A DNA stretch of 64,000 nucleotides, from NCBI GenBank assembly GCA_029202525.1, contig CP119325.1, positions 5,616,001 through 5,680,000 of the forward strand, read 5' to 3'. The notes under the pieces were generated by a model. The model saw only the letters and a list, made by a program, of their open reading frames with translations. It had not been told where the DNA came from and searched no databases. The position numbers and the translations under genes are program-made. Shown here piece after piece: positions 35,696 through 44,723 of the stretch; position 1 is the stretch's first letter; every line of letters begins with the position of its first letter. The DNA comes from Candidatus Pseudomonas phytovorans. GTDB lineage: Bacteria > Pseudomonadota > Gammaproteobacteria > Pseudomonadales > Pseudomonadaceae.

Positions 35696-37102
35696 GTACA
35701 GGCCGTAGGCTGCCAGCCCCGCGCCCGCCAGCACCGCAGCGAAAATCAGCTTTTCCCAAGTGGTGAACAACACCTGGCCCTGCTCATGCTTGGCCCTGGC
35801 AAACAGGATCACTCCGGGGGCATACAGCAGCGCTGACAGCAGCAGGTACTTGAGCCCGCCGGCATACAACAGCCACACGGCATACAGCAGCGCCACCAGC
35901 GCCACCAGCACGTCCTTGCGCCGCAACCCCGGCTGCCCGGCATAGGTTTCTGCACGTACCGCCAGCAGCACGGCATACGCCGCCGACCACAGGTAGGGCA
36001 CCAGGATCATCGACGAGGCCAGGTAGATCAGGCTGGTGTAGGTACCGGCCGAGAATAGCGTAATCAGCAAAAAGCCCTGGATCATGCAGTTGGTCAGCCA
36101 CAAGGCATTGGCTGGCACATGATTGGCGTTTTCCTTGGCCAGAAAGCGCGGCATGGTCTTGTCTCGCGCCGTGGCGAACAGGATCTCGGCACACAGCAGC
36201 GCCCACGACAGCAAGGCCCCCAGCAGCGAGACCGCCAGGCCAAGGCTGATCAACAAGGCCCCCCAAGGGCCGACGATATGCTCCAGCACCGAGGCCAGCG
36301 ACGGGTTCTGCAACCCGGCCAGTTCCGGCTGGGTCATCACCCCCAGCGACAGCACGTTGACCAGCACCAGCAGCGCCAATACACCGAGAAAACCGATGAC
36401 CGTGGCCTTGCCCACATCCGAACGGCGCTCGGCGCGCCCCGAGTAGACGCTGGCGCCCTCGATGCCGATGAACACGAATACGGTCACCAGCATCATGTTG
36501 CGCACCTGCTCCAGCACGCTGCCGAATTTTGGGTTGCTCAAGCCCCAGATGTCACGGGTGAAGATATCGGCCCGAAAGGCAAACGCCGCAATCACCACGA
36601 ACATCAGCAACGGTACCACCTTGGCCACGGTGGTCACCTGGTTGATGAACGCGGCCTCCTTGATGCCGCGCAGCACCAGAAAATGCACCGACCACAGCAG
36701 CAGCGAGGCACAGCCGATGGCGATCGGCGTGTTGCCTTCGCCGAACACTGGAAAGTAGAAACCCAGGGTGCTGAACAGCAGCACGAAGTAACCGACATTG
36801 CCCAGCCAGGCACTGATCCAGTAGCCCCAGGCCGAAGAGAAGCCCATGTAGTCGCCAAAGCCTGCCTTGGCGTAGGCGTACACCCCCGAGTCCAGTTCCG
36901 GCTTGCGGTTGGCCAGGGTCTGGAACACAAACGCCAAGGCCAACATGCCGACGGCGGTGATGCACCATCCGATCAGCACCGCCCCTACATCGGCGCGCGC
37001 CGCCATGTTCTGCGGCAATGAAAAAATCCCGCCACCAATCATCGAGCCGACCACCAGCGCGATCAGCGCGCCCAGGCGCAGCTTCTGTCCCGGTTCGCTC
37101 AT
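35675..37102 (-). CDS. arcD: Arginine:ornithine antiporter ArcD, divergent paralogue
   Basis: A 475-residue basic amino-acid antiporter of the APC superfamily with about 12-13 transmembrane helices. The start MSEPGQKLRLGALIALVVGSMIGGGIFSLPQNMAA at 37102 follows GGGGG and aligns residue for residue with the second ArcD at 37537, which has exactly the same length. The substrate-binding GSMIGGGIFSLP of helix 1 is intact. The gene points away from the arcABC operon across 434 bases. It could be a true arginine/ornithine exchanger or have drifted to another cationic amino acid. Confidence 0.88.
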   Translation of the reverse strand: MSEPGQKLRLGALIALVVGSMIGGGIFSLPQNMAARADVGAVLIGWCITAVGMLALAFVFQTLANRKPELDSGVYAYAKAGFGDYMGFSSAWGYWISAWLGNVGYFVLLFSTLGFYFPVFGEGNTPIAIGCASLLLWSVHFLVLRGIKEAAFINQVTTVAKVVPLLMFVVIAAFAFRADIFTRDIWGLSNPKFGSVLEQVRNMMLVTVFVFIGIEGASVYSGRAERRSDVGKATVIGFLGVLALLVLVNVLSLGVMTQPELAGLQNPSLASVLEHIVGPWGALLISLGLAVSLLGALLSWALLCAEILFATARDKTMPRFLAKENANHVPANALWLTNCMIQGFLLITLFSAGTYTSLIYLASSMILVPYLWSAAYAVLLAVRAETYAGQPGLRRKDVLVALVALLYAVWLLYAGGLKYLLLSALLYAPGVILFARAKHEQGQVLFTTWEKLIFAAVLAGAGLAAYGLYSGLLSL

Positions 37103-37536
37103 GCATCCCCCATTTTTTCGCGCTGTCATGACTTTGAAACAGCCCTGCGGGCCATATAAACGTTGCTACTTATAATGGAACAAGCCATTAAAGCTATAGC
37201 ACTCATAACTGCTTTGTCTATGCACCATTCCTTATAACGCTAGCAGCTGTGCAGCCGCTGGAAAAGTTCCCGTTAAAACTCGAAATTATTGTGAAAAATT
37301 TGCGAAAGCGGCAAAAACGGCTAGCTTCTAGCATCGCAGGCTGAACAGAGCGTTTGCTCTAGAAAGACATGGAGGTGCCAGCGCGCAAGGCCTGCAGCTT
37401 GAGCTGTCGGCACTCTCCAGGAGCACCGTGAAGGAAATTTCCTACCTTCACGTCGCCTTAAACTGACACAAGTCAGCTTACGGCAGAGGCGTCAGATTTA
37501 TGCTGACGTCAACTTTCTCCTGGCAGGAGTTGTTAA
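37103..37536. promoter_or_regulatory. Divergent arcD/arcD control region
   Basis: This 434-base space holds the promoters of both arcD copies. Visible structure: hairpin CGTGAAGG/CCTTCACG at 37427-37452, CTGAC-ACAA-GTCAG at 37463-37476, and CGTCAG-N7-CTGACG at 37490-37508. The last two are close to the right-hand arcD and could be operators, for instance for ArgR, but do not fit a consensus I can state firmly. I found no convincing ANR/FNR box (TTGAT-N4-ATCAA). Confidence 0.55.
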
Positions 37537-38964
37537 ATGTCTGATGCATCCGGAAAACTAAAACTCGGCGCGCTAGTTGCACTTGTCGTCGGTTCGATGA
37601 TTGGCGGCGGGATCTTCTCGCTGCCGCAAAACATGGCCGCCAGCGCAGGGGTTGGCGCCGTGCTGATCGGCTGGGGTATCACCGCGGTCGGCATGCTGAC
37701 CCTGGCGTTTGTGTTCCAGACCCTGGCCAACCGCAAGCCTGACCTGGATGGCGGGGTGTATGTGTACGCCAAGACGGGTTTCGGCGACTACATGGGCTTC
37801 TCTTCGGCCTGGGGCTACTGGATCAGTGCCTGGCTGGGTAACGTCGGTTACTTCGTGCTGTTGTTCAGCACCTTGGGCTACTTCTTCCCGATTTTCGGTG
37901 AAGGCAACACGCCGGCCGCCATCATTGGCGCGTCGATCCTGTTGTGGGCGGTGCACTTTCTGGTGCTGCGCGGCATCAAGGAAGCGGCGTTCATCAACCT
38001 GGTCACCACCGTGGCCAAAGTGGTGCCGCTGGTGCTGTTCACCCTGATCTGCCTGTTCGCCTTCAGGCTCGACATCTTCACCGCCGACATCTGGGCCTTG
38101 GGTACGCCGGAGCTGGGCAGCGTGATGAACCAGGTGCGCAACATGATGCTGGTCACCGTGTGGGTGTTCATCGGTATCGAGGGCGCCAGCATCTTCTCGT
38201 CCCGGGCGGAAAAACGCTCTGACGTGGGCAAGGCCACGGTCATCGGCTTTGTCACCGTGCTGCTGTTCCTGGTGCTGGTCAACGTGCTGTCGCTGGGCAT
38301 CATGACCCAACCGGAACTGGCCAAGCTGCAGAACCCGTCGATGGCTGCCGTACTGGAACATGTTGTCGGCCATTGGGGCGCGGTGCTGATCAGCGTCGGC
38401 CTGATCATCTCGCTGCTGGGTGCCCTGCTGTCGTGGGTACTGCTGTGCGCCGAGATCATGTTTGCGGCCGCCAAAGACCACACCATGCCGGAGTTCCTGC
38501 GCCGCGAAAACCCCAATCAGGTACCGGCCAACGCCCTGTGGCTCACCAATGCCATGGTGCAGATCTTCCTGGTGATCACACTGTTCTCCAGCAGTACCTA
38601 CCTGTCGCTGATCTACCTCGCCACCTCGATGATCCTGGTGCCCTACCTGTGGTCGGCGGGCTACGCCTTCCTGCTGGCACTGCGCGGCGAAACCTACGAA
38701 CAGGCCCTTGCCGAACGCAAGAAAGACCTGATCATCGGTGGCATCGCCTTGTTGTACGCCGTCTGGCTGCTGTATGCCGGCGGCGTGAAATACCTGCTGC
38801 TCTCGGCCCTGCTCTACGCACCTGGGGTGATTCTGTTCGCCAAGGCCAAGCGTGAAACAGGCCAACCCGTTTTCACCAACGTGGAAAAACTGATCTTCGC
38901 AGCCGTGGTCATCGGCGCCCTGGTGGCAGCTTATGGCTTGTACGACGGCTTCCTGACCCTTTGA
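37537..38964 (+). CDS. arcD: Arginine:ornithine antiporter ArcD
   Basis: A 475-residue antiporter that brings in arginine and exports the ornithine made by the deiminase pathway. It has the same architecture and helix-1 signature as the divergent copy at 35675-37102. It heads arcDABC, with AGGAG before the ATG and only 33 bases to arcA, so this is the pathway transporter. Confidence 0.94.
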   Translation: MSDASGKLKLGALVALVVGSMIGGGIFSLPQNMAASAGVGAVLIGWGITAVGMLTLAFVFQTLANRKPDLDGGVYVYAKTGFGDYMGFSSAWGYWISAWLGNVGYFVLLFSTLGYFFPIFGEGNTPAAIIGASILLWAVHFLVLRGIKEAAFINLVTTVAKVVPLVLFTLICLFAFRLDIFTADIWALGTPELGSVMNQVRNMMLVTVWVFIGIEGASIFSSRAEKRSDVGKATVIGFVTVLLFLVLVNVLSLGIMTQPELAKLQNPSMAAVLEHVVGHWGAVLISVGLIISLLGALLSWVLLCAEIMFAAAKDHTMPEFLRRENPNQVPANALWLTNAMVQIFLVITLFSSSTYLSLIYLATSMILVPYLWSAGYAFLLALRGETYEQALAERKKDLIIGGIALLYAVWLLYAGGVKYLLLSALLYAPGVILFAKAKRETGQPVFTNVEKLIFAAVVIGALVAAYGLYDGFLTL

Positions 38965-38997
38965 CCCACGTCTTCGTTCAATTGGAGGAATGAAACC

Positions 38998-40260
38998 ATG
39001 TCCGCTGAAAAACAGAAGTACGGTGTCCACTCCGAAGCCGGCAAACTGCGCAAAGTGATGGTTTGCTCGCCGGGCCTGGCGCACAAGCGCCTGACGCCGA
39101 GCAACTGTGACGAGCTGCTGTTCGACGATGTTATCTGGGTCGACCAGGCCAAGCGTGACCATTTCGACTTCGTCACCAAAATGCGCGAGCGTGGCGTGGA
39201 TGTGCTGGAAATGCACAACCTGCTGACCGACATCGTGCAGCAACCCGAAGCCCTCAAGTGGATCCTTGACCGCAAGATTACCTCTGACACCGTGGGTGTC
39301 GGCCTGACCAACGAGGTGCGTAGCTGGCTCGAAGGGTTGGAACCACGCCATCTGGCGGAGTTCCTGATTGGCGGCGTGGCAGGCCAGGACCTTCCAGTAA
39401 GCGAAGGCGCCGAAGTGATCAAGATGTACAACAAGTACCTGGGCCACTCCAGCTTCATTCTGCCGCCACTGCCTAACACCCAGTTCACCCGCGACACCAC
39501 TTGCTGGATCTACGGTGGCGTGACGCTCAACCCGATGTACTGGCCGGCGCGACGCCAGGAAACCCTGCTGACCACCGCCATTTACAAGTTCCACAAGGAA
39601 TTCACCGGTGCCGACTTCCAGGTCTGGTATGGCGACCCGGACAAGGATCACGGCAACGCCACCCTCGAAGGCGGTGACGTGATGCCAGTCGGCAAGGGCA
39701 TCGTGCTGATCGGCATGGGTGAGCGCACTTCCCGCCATGCCATCGGCCAACTGGCTCAAAACCTGTTCGACAAAGGCGCGGCCGAGAAAGTCATCGTCGC
39801 TGGCCTGCCGAAGTCCCGCGCCGCGATGCACCTGGACACCGTGTTCAGCTTCTGCGACCGCGACCTGGTAACGGTATTCCCGGAGGTGGTGAAAGAGATC
39901 AAGCCATTCATCATCACCCCGGACTCCAGCAAGCCCTATGGCATGAACATCGCGCCGCAGGATGCCTCGTTCCTCGAGGTGGTATCCGAGCAGTTGCTGG
40001 GCAAGAAAGACAAGCTGCGCGTGGTCGAGACCGGCGGCAACAGCTTTGCCGCAGAGCGCGAACAATGGGATGACGGCAACAACGTGGTGGCCATCGAGCC
40101 GGGCGTGGTCATCGGCTACGACCGCAACACCTACACCAACACCCTGCTGCGCAAGGCCGGCATCGAAGTCATCACCATCAGCGCCGGCGAGCTGGGCCGG
40201 GGCCGGGGCGGCGGCCACTGCATGACCTGCCCGATTGTGCGCGACCCGATCGACTACTAA
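38998..40260 (+). CDS. arcA: Arginine deiminase
   Basis: ArcA hydrolyses arginine to citrulline and ammonia. The 420-residue guanidino-modifying enzyme has the FTRDTTCWIYGGVTLNPM segment, HGNATLEGGDVMP, the catalytic HLDTVFSF region, and the nucleophilic Cys408 in GGGHCMTCPI near the C-terminus. An AATTGGAGGAAT ribosome site lies before the ATG. It is the first catabolic gene of arcDABC. Confidence 0.97.
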   Translation: MSAEKQKYGVHSEAGKLRKVMVCSPGLAHKRLTPSNCDELLFDDVIWVDQAKRDHFDFVTKMRERGVDVLEMHNLLTDIVQQPEALKWILDRKITSDTVGVGLTNEVRSWLEGLEPRHLAEFLIGGVAGQDLPVSEGAEVIKMYNKYLGHSSFILPPLPNTQFTRDTTCWIYGGVTLNPMYWPARRQETLLTTAIYKFHKEFTGADFQVWYGDPDKDHGNATLEGGDVMPVGKGIVLIGMGERTSRHAIGQLAQNLFDKGAAEKVIVAGLPKSRAAMHLDTVFSFCDRDLVTVFPEVVKEIKPFIITPDSSKPYGMNIAPQDASFLEVVSEQLLGKKDKLRVVETGGNSFAAEREQWDDGNNVVAIEPGVVIGYDRNTYTNTLLRKAGIEVITISAGELGRGRGGGHCMTCPIVRDPIDY

Positions 40261-40329
40261 CGACCATTGCACCCGGCCGCGCCCACAAAGCGCCGGCCGG
40301 GACACTACCGAACTCAAGGAGAAGCAATC

Positions 40330-41340
40330 ATGGCGTTCAACATTCACAACCGCAATCTGCTCAGCCTGGAACACCACACCACCCGCGAGCTGCGCTACCT
40401 GCTGGACCTGTCCCGCGACCTCAAGCGCGCCAAGTACACCGGTACCGAGCAGCAGCACCTGAAGGGCAACAACATTGCCCTGATCTTCGAAAAAACTTCC
40501 ACCCGTACCCGCTGCGCTTTTGAAGTGGCTGCCTACGACCAGGGCGCGAACGTTACCTACATCGACCCCAACTCTTCGCAGATCGGCCACAAAGAGAGCA
40601 TGAAAGACACCGCCCGCGTGCTCGGGCGCATGTACGACGCCATCGAGTATCGTGGCTTCAAGCAGGAAATCGTCGAAGAGCTGGCCAAGTTCGCCGGCGT
40701 ACCGGTGTTCAACGGCCTGACCGATGAGTACCACCCCACCCAGATGATCGCTGACGTGCTGACCATGCGCGAGAACAGCGACAAGCCGCTGCACGACATC
40801 AGCTACGCCTACCTGGGCGACGCCCGTAACAACATGGGCAACTCGCTGCTGCTGATTGGCGCCAAGCTCGGCATGGACGTGCGCATCGCCGCGCCCAAGG
40901 CACTGTGGCCGCACGACGACCTGGTCGAGCGCTGCAAGAAATACGCAGAGGAAAGCGGCGCACGCATCACCCTCACCGAAGACCCGAAAGCGGCGGTCAA
41001 GGGTGTGGACTTCGTCCATACCGACGTGTGGGTATCGATGGGCGAGCCGATCGAAGCCTGGGGCGAACGCATCAAGCAGCTCAAGCCTTACCAGGTGAAT
41101 GCGGAGTTGATGAAAGCCACCGGCAACCCACGGACCAAGTTCATGCACTGCCTGCCGGCGTTCCACAACTCCGACACCAAAGTCGGCAAGCAGATCGCCG
41201 AGCAGTACCCGGACCTTGCCAACGGCATCGAAGTGACTGACGACGTGTTCGAGTCGCCGGCCTGCATCGCCTTTGAGCAGGCGGAAAACCGCATGCACAC
41301 GATCAAGGCGATCCTGGTTTCGACCCTGGCTGATCTGTAA
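40330..41340 (+). CDS. arcB: Catabolic ornithine carbamoyltransferase
   Basis: ArcB phosphorolyses citrulline to ornithine and carbamoyl phosphate. The 336-residue protein has the carbamoyl-phosphate motif STRTR (57-61), HPTQMIADVLTM, the ornithine loop and HCLPAFHN. The start at 40330 has AAGGAG upstream; an ATG 63 bases earlier lacks one. Its length and operon membership mark it as the catabolic type. Confidence 0.97.
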   Translation: MAFNIHNRNLLSLEHHTTRELRYLLDLSRDLKRAKYTGTEQQHLKGNNIALIFEKTSTRTRCAFEVAAYDQGANVTYIDPNSSQIGHKESMKDTARVLGRMYDAIEYRGFKQEIVEELAKFAGVPVFNGLTDEYHPTQMIADVLTMRENSDKPLHDISYAYLGDARNNMGNSLLLIGAKLGMDVRIAAPKALWPHDDLVERCKKYAEESGARITLTEDPKAAVKGVDFVHTDVWVSMGEPIEAWGERIKQLKPYQVNAELMKATGNPRTKFMHCLPAFHNSDTKVGKQIAEQYPDLANGIEVTDDVFESPACIAFEQAENRMHTIKAILVSTLADL

Positions 41341-41372
41341 GGGCTGACTCGCCAGGCCGGGCAACCCGGATC

Positions 41373-41465
41373 CCTGTGGGAGCGGGTTCACCCGCGAATA
41401 CGTCGGCAGCACCAGCATCTTTACCTGGGCTGACGCCTTCGCGGGTAAACCCGCTCCCACAAGGG
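41373..41465. repeat. Inverted REP pair between arcB and arcC
   Basis: tgtgggagcgggttcacccgcgaa (from 41375) faces ttcgcgggtaaacccgctccca (to 41460). It lies inside the operon, in the 180-base arcB-arcC gap, and may set relative mRNA levels. Confidence 0.8.
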
Positions 41466-41520
41466 GTGGTGATACCCGCCCAAGAGCAGCACTCTCCTCT
41501 TTTGTTAAAGGACATTCCCC

Positions 41521-42450
41521 ATGCGTATCGTTGTTGCATTGGGCGGCAACGCCCTGCTGCGTCGCGGCGAGCCCATGACCGCTGACAACCAGCGTGCCAA
41601 TATCCGTACCGCTACCGAGCAAATCGCCAAGATCCACCCGGGCAACGAACTGGTCATCGCCCACGGCAACGGCCCGCAAGTTGGCCTGCTGTCACTTCAG
41701 GCCCTGTCCTACAAGCCCGACGAGGCCTATCCGCTGGACGTGCTGGGTGCCGAAACCGAGGGCATGATCGGCTACATGATCGAACAGGAACTGGGAAACC
41801 TGTTGGCCTTCGAGGTGCCGTTCGCTACCCTGCTGACCCAGGTGGAAGTAGACGCCAACGACCCCGCCTTCAAGGACCCGACCAAGTTCATCGGCCCGGT
41901 CTACGCCAAGGAAGAGGCCGAGCGCCTGGCCAAGGAAAAGGGCTGGGTGGTCAAGCCGGACGGCGACAAATACCGCCGCGTGGTGGCCAGCCCGAAACCC
42001 AAGCGCATCTTTGAAATCCGCCCGATCAAGTGGCTGCTGGAAAAGAAAAGCATCGTGATTTGCGCAGGCGGTGGCGGCATCCCCACCATGTACGATGAAA
42101 ACCGCAAGCTCAAAGGCATCGAAGCGGTGATCGACAAGGACCTGTGCTCGGCTTTGCTGGCAGAGCAGTTGGAAGCCGACCTTTTGATAATCGCCACCGA
42201 CGTCGATGCGGCCTACATTGACTGGGGCAAGCCGACGCAAAAAGCCATTGCCCAGGCCCACCCCGACGAACTCGAACGGCTGGGCTTCGCCGCTGGCTCC
42301 ATGGGGCCGAAGGTGCAGGCCGCCAGTGACTTTGCCCGCAACACTGGCAAAGTGGCGGTGATCAGCTCGCTGGAGAACATTGAAGACATTGTGAAAGGCA
42401 CCGCCGGCACACGGGTTTCCACCGCGAAGCCGGGGATCAGCTACCGTTGA
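41521..42450 (+). CDS. arcC: Carbamate kinase
   Basis: ArcC transfers phosphate from carbamoyl phosphate to ADP, giving the ATP yield of arginine fermentation. The 309-residue protein shows the N-terminal VALGGNALLRRG, HGNGPQVGLL, VICAGGGGIPT, VIDKDLCSALLA, and the late GSMGPKVQAASDF with its conserved Lys. It is the last recognised enzyme of arcDABC. Confidence 0.97.
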   Translation: MRIVVALGGNALLRRGEPMTADNQRANIRTATEQIAKIHPGNELVIAHGNGPQVGLLSLQALSYKPDEAYPLDVLGAETEGMIGYMIEQELGNLLAFEVPFATLLTQVEVDANDPAFKDPTKFIGPVYAKEEAERLAKEKGWVVKPDGDKYRRVVASPKPKRIFEIRPIKWLLEKKSIVICAGGGGIPTMYDENRKLKGIEAVIDKDLCSALLAEQLEADLLIIATDVDAAYIDWGKPTQKAIAQAHPDELERLGFAAGSMGPKVQAASDFARNTGKVAVISSLENIEDIVKGTAGTRVSTAKPGISYR

Positions 42451-42506
42451 ATGCAGTCGGCGGGCCTACGGTGCCCGCCATTTTCGACCTTCCAAAGGAG
42501 CTAGCC

Positions 42507-42875
42507 ATGGCCCAGTACCACCCCGGTCATGTACACATCGAGCGCACTGCGCTGAACCCGGCAGACCACAGCTACGACCTGAACATCGAATATGAAGCAG
42601 TGTCGGATCCCAAGGAAGGCAGAGGCATTCAGTTCCACATGCATGGCAGCATCGAAGGCAAGCTGGTGGAAGAGAAGTTCTTCCTCCCCAAGGACCAGGT
42701 GTTGCCAAGCTTTCTCATGCTGCTGACCCGCAAGGCGCAGTCGTATCTGGCGCCGCCGAAGAAATTCGAGACCCTGAGTTCCCCGCACAAGCTCTATGAC
42801 TACATGTTTGCGGACATTCGCGAAAAGCTTGATGTGAAATCGGGTGACCCGATCAAGCCTGAGCATCTGGAGTGA
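42507..42875 (+). CDS. Small conserved protein behind arcC (DUF5064-like)
   Basis: A 122-residue, His- and charge-rich soluble protein starting MAQYHPGHVHIERTALN behind a strong AAAGGAG site. It has no signal peptide or membrane segment. I believe it belongs to a small Pseudomonas-specific family (DUF5064), but its function is unknown. Its position 56 bases after arcC on the same strand suggests co-expression with the arginine deiminase pathway. Confidence 0.7.
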   Translation: MAQYHPGHVHIERTALNPADHSYDLNIEYEAVSDPKEGRGIQFHMHGSIEGKLVEEKFFLPKDQVLPSFLMLLTRKAQSYLAPPKKFETLSSPHKLYDYMFADIREKLDVKSGDPIKPEHLE

Positions 42876-42885
42876 TTCAGATTCA

Positions 42886-42998
42886 GGGGGCTGCTTTGCA
42901 GCCCATTCGCGGCACAAGGCCGCTCCCACAGATTCTGCATCTGCCCTGAACCTGTGGGGGCGGCCTTGCGTCGCGATGGGGCGCAAAGCGGCCCCGGC
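42886..42998. repeat. Inverted REP pair downstream of the arc cluster
   Basis: A copy containing cacaaggccgctcccaca (to 42930) and an inverted copy cctgtgggggcggccttgcg (from 42951) are flanked by complementary gggctgctttgcagccc and gcgcaaagcggcccc blocks. It separates arcDABC from the regulator gene. Confidence 0.78.
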
Positions 42999-43048
42999 GA
43001 TGTTGAGGCATACTACCGCCCTCCCCGGCCACCACTTCATCGTCCCCC

Positions 43049-44557
43049 ATGCGCATCCACGTCAGCTTTATCGACCGCGTCGGCATCACCCAGGAAGTCC
43101 TCGCCCTGCTCGGTGCCCGCAACCTCAACCTGGACGCCGTGGAGATGGTCCCGCCAAACGTCTACATCGACGCCCCCACCCTCAGCCCCGCCGTACTCGA
43201 AGAACTGCATGACGCGCTGTTCGAGGTACACGGCGTGCAATCGGTGGACGTGGTCGACATCCTCCCCGGGCAGCGCCGCCACCTGCAGCTCGATGCCCTG
43301 CTGGCGGCGATGAGTGACCCGGTACTGGCCGTGGACAGCGCAGGCCAGGTGCTGCTGGCCAACCCGGCACTGATCGCCTTGTGCGGCCGCGAATCCGCCG
43401 GGCGCTCGGTGGGCGAGCTATTTGGCGACCCTGCGCTGCTGCAAGCCCTGCTGGACAACAACTTCCACCTGCCCATGCGCGAAATGCAGTTGAACGGCCA
43501 GAGCCTGCTGCTGGACGCCATGCCGATCACCAACGCCGGTGGCCTGCTGACACTCTACCCACCCTCGCGCATGGGCGAGCGCCTGTCGGCACTGCACCAC
43601 GACCACGCCGAAGGCTTCGATGCCTTGCTCGGCGACTCACCTGCCATCCGCACCCTCAAAGCGCGTGCATTGCGCGTGGCGGCGCTTGATGCACCGCTGC
43701 TGGTGCATGGCGAAACCGGCACCGGCAAAGAACTGGTGGCACGCGCCTGCCATGCCATCAGTAGCCGCCACGCGGCACCGTTCCTGGCCTTGAACTGCGC
43801 CGCACTGCCCGAAAGCCTGGCTGAAAGCGAACTGTTCGGTTACGCCCCCGGCGCCTTCACCGGCGCGCAACGTGGCGGTAAGCCCGGGCTGATGGAGCTG
43901 GCCAACCAAGGCACGGTGTTCCTCGATGAAATTGGCGAGATGTCGCCGTACCTGCAGGCCAAGTTGCTGCGTTTTCTCAGCGATGGCAGCTTCCGCCGGG
44001 TGGGTGGCGACCGCGAAGTGAAGGTGGATGTACGCATCATCAGCGCCACCCACCGCGACCTGGAGCGCATGGTCGCCGAAGGTACCTTCCGTGAAGACCT
44101 GTTCTACCGCCTCAACGTGCTCAACCTGCAGGTGCCGCCGGTGCGTGACCGTGGCCAGGACATCCTGATGCTCGCGCACTTCTTCATGCAGCAGGCCTGC
44201 ACGCAGATCCAGCGCCCACCCTGCCGGCTGACCCCCGCCACCCACTCGGCACTCCTGGCCAACCCTTGGCCAGGCAATGTGCGCCAGCTTCAGAACGTGA
44301 TTTTCCGCGCAGCGGCCATCTGCGAGGGCAACCTTGTGGACATTGGTGACCTGGACATCGCCGGCACCTCGGTGGCACGCGGGCAAGATGGTGACGTGGC
44401 CAGCCTGGAACAGGCCGTAGGTGATTTCGAGCGCGAATTGTTGCAGCGACTGTATGCCAGCTACCCCTCGACACGGCAACTGGCCGGCCGCTTGCAAACT
44501 TCACATACCGCTATTGCCCAACGGCTGCGCAAATACGGAATACCGGGTAAAGCCTGA
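43049..44557 (+). CDS. gcsR: TyrR-family sigma-54 activator, probably GcsR
   Basis: A 502-residue regulator with an N-terminal ACT domain (about 1-75), PAS domain (about 80-170), AAA+ domain and a C-terminal TyrR-type helix-turn-helix (about 455-500, STRQLAGRLQTSHTAIAQRLRKYG). Walker A is GETGTGKE at 221-228, Walker B FLDEIGE at 291-297, and the sigma-54 contact loop GAFTGA at 268-273 is complete, so it should activate sigma-54 promoters. In P. aeruginosa the homologue GcsR senses glycine and activates the gcvHP-sdaA-gcvT cluster, which lies 4 kb downstream here behind a matching promoter. PhhR is the close alternative, but no phh genes are present. Confidence 0.85.
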   Translation: MRIHVSFIDRVGITQEVLALLGARNLNLDAVEMVPPNVYIDAPTLSPAVLEELHDALFEVHGVQSVDVVDILPGQRRHLQLDALLAAMSDPVLAVDSAGQVLLANPALIALCGRESAGRSVGELFGDPALLQALLDNNFHLPMREMQLNGQSLLLDAMPITNAGGLLTLYPPSRMGERLSALHHDHAEGFDALLGDSPAIRTLKARALRVAALDAPLLVHGETGTGKELVARACHAISSRHAAPFLALNCAALPESLAESELFGYAPGAFTGAQRGGKPGLMELANQGTVFLDEIGEMSPYLQAKLLRFLSDGSFRRVGGDREVKVDVRIISATHRDLERMVAEGTFREDLFYRLNVLNLQVPPVRDRGQDILMLAHFFMQQACTQIQRPPCRLTPATHSALLANPWPGNVRQLQNVIFRAAAICEGNLVDIGDLDIAGTSVARGQDGDVASLEQAVGDFERELLQRLYASYPSTRQLAGRLQTSHTAIAQRLRKYGIPGKA

Positions 44558-44723
44558 TAGTTGCTGTAATAACCCGGCTGTTATTCAGGCTTTTCCTACA
44601 CCAGTGGACGGTACTCTCCCACATATGCCTCGTAGAATGGCGACAGTGTAATCCCACCTGTCACCCCACTTATCCGCCGTAGAGCGGAGGGTGGTTCGCT
44701 ACTGGATATAACGAGAGCACCTG

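Noticed and set aside
37103..37536. An ANR/FNR box upstream of arcDABC
   Set aside because: No TTGAT-N4-ATCAA or close variant could be found; TTGCG-N5-GGCAA-like sequence near 37301 has wrong half-sites and spacing.
37573..41679. A very long open frame (over 1,300 codons) on the minus strand opposite arcD-arcA-arcB
   Set aside because: It is antisense to three clear conserved genes and has low-complexity, Val/Gln/His-rich composition typical of the complement of GC-rich coding DNA.
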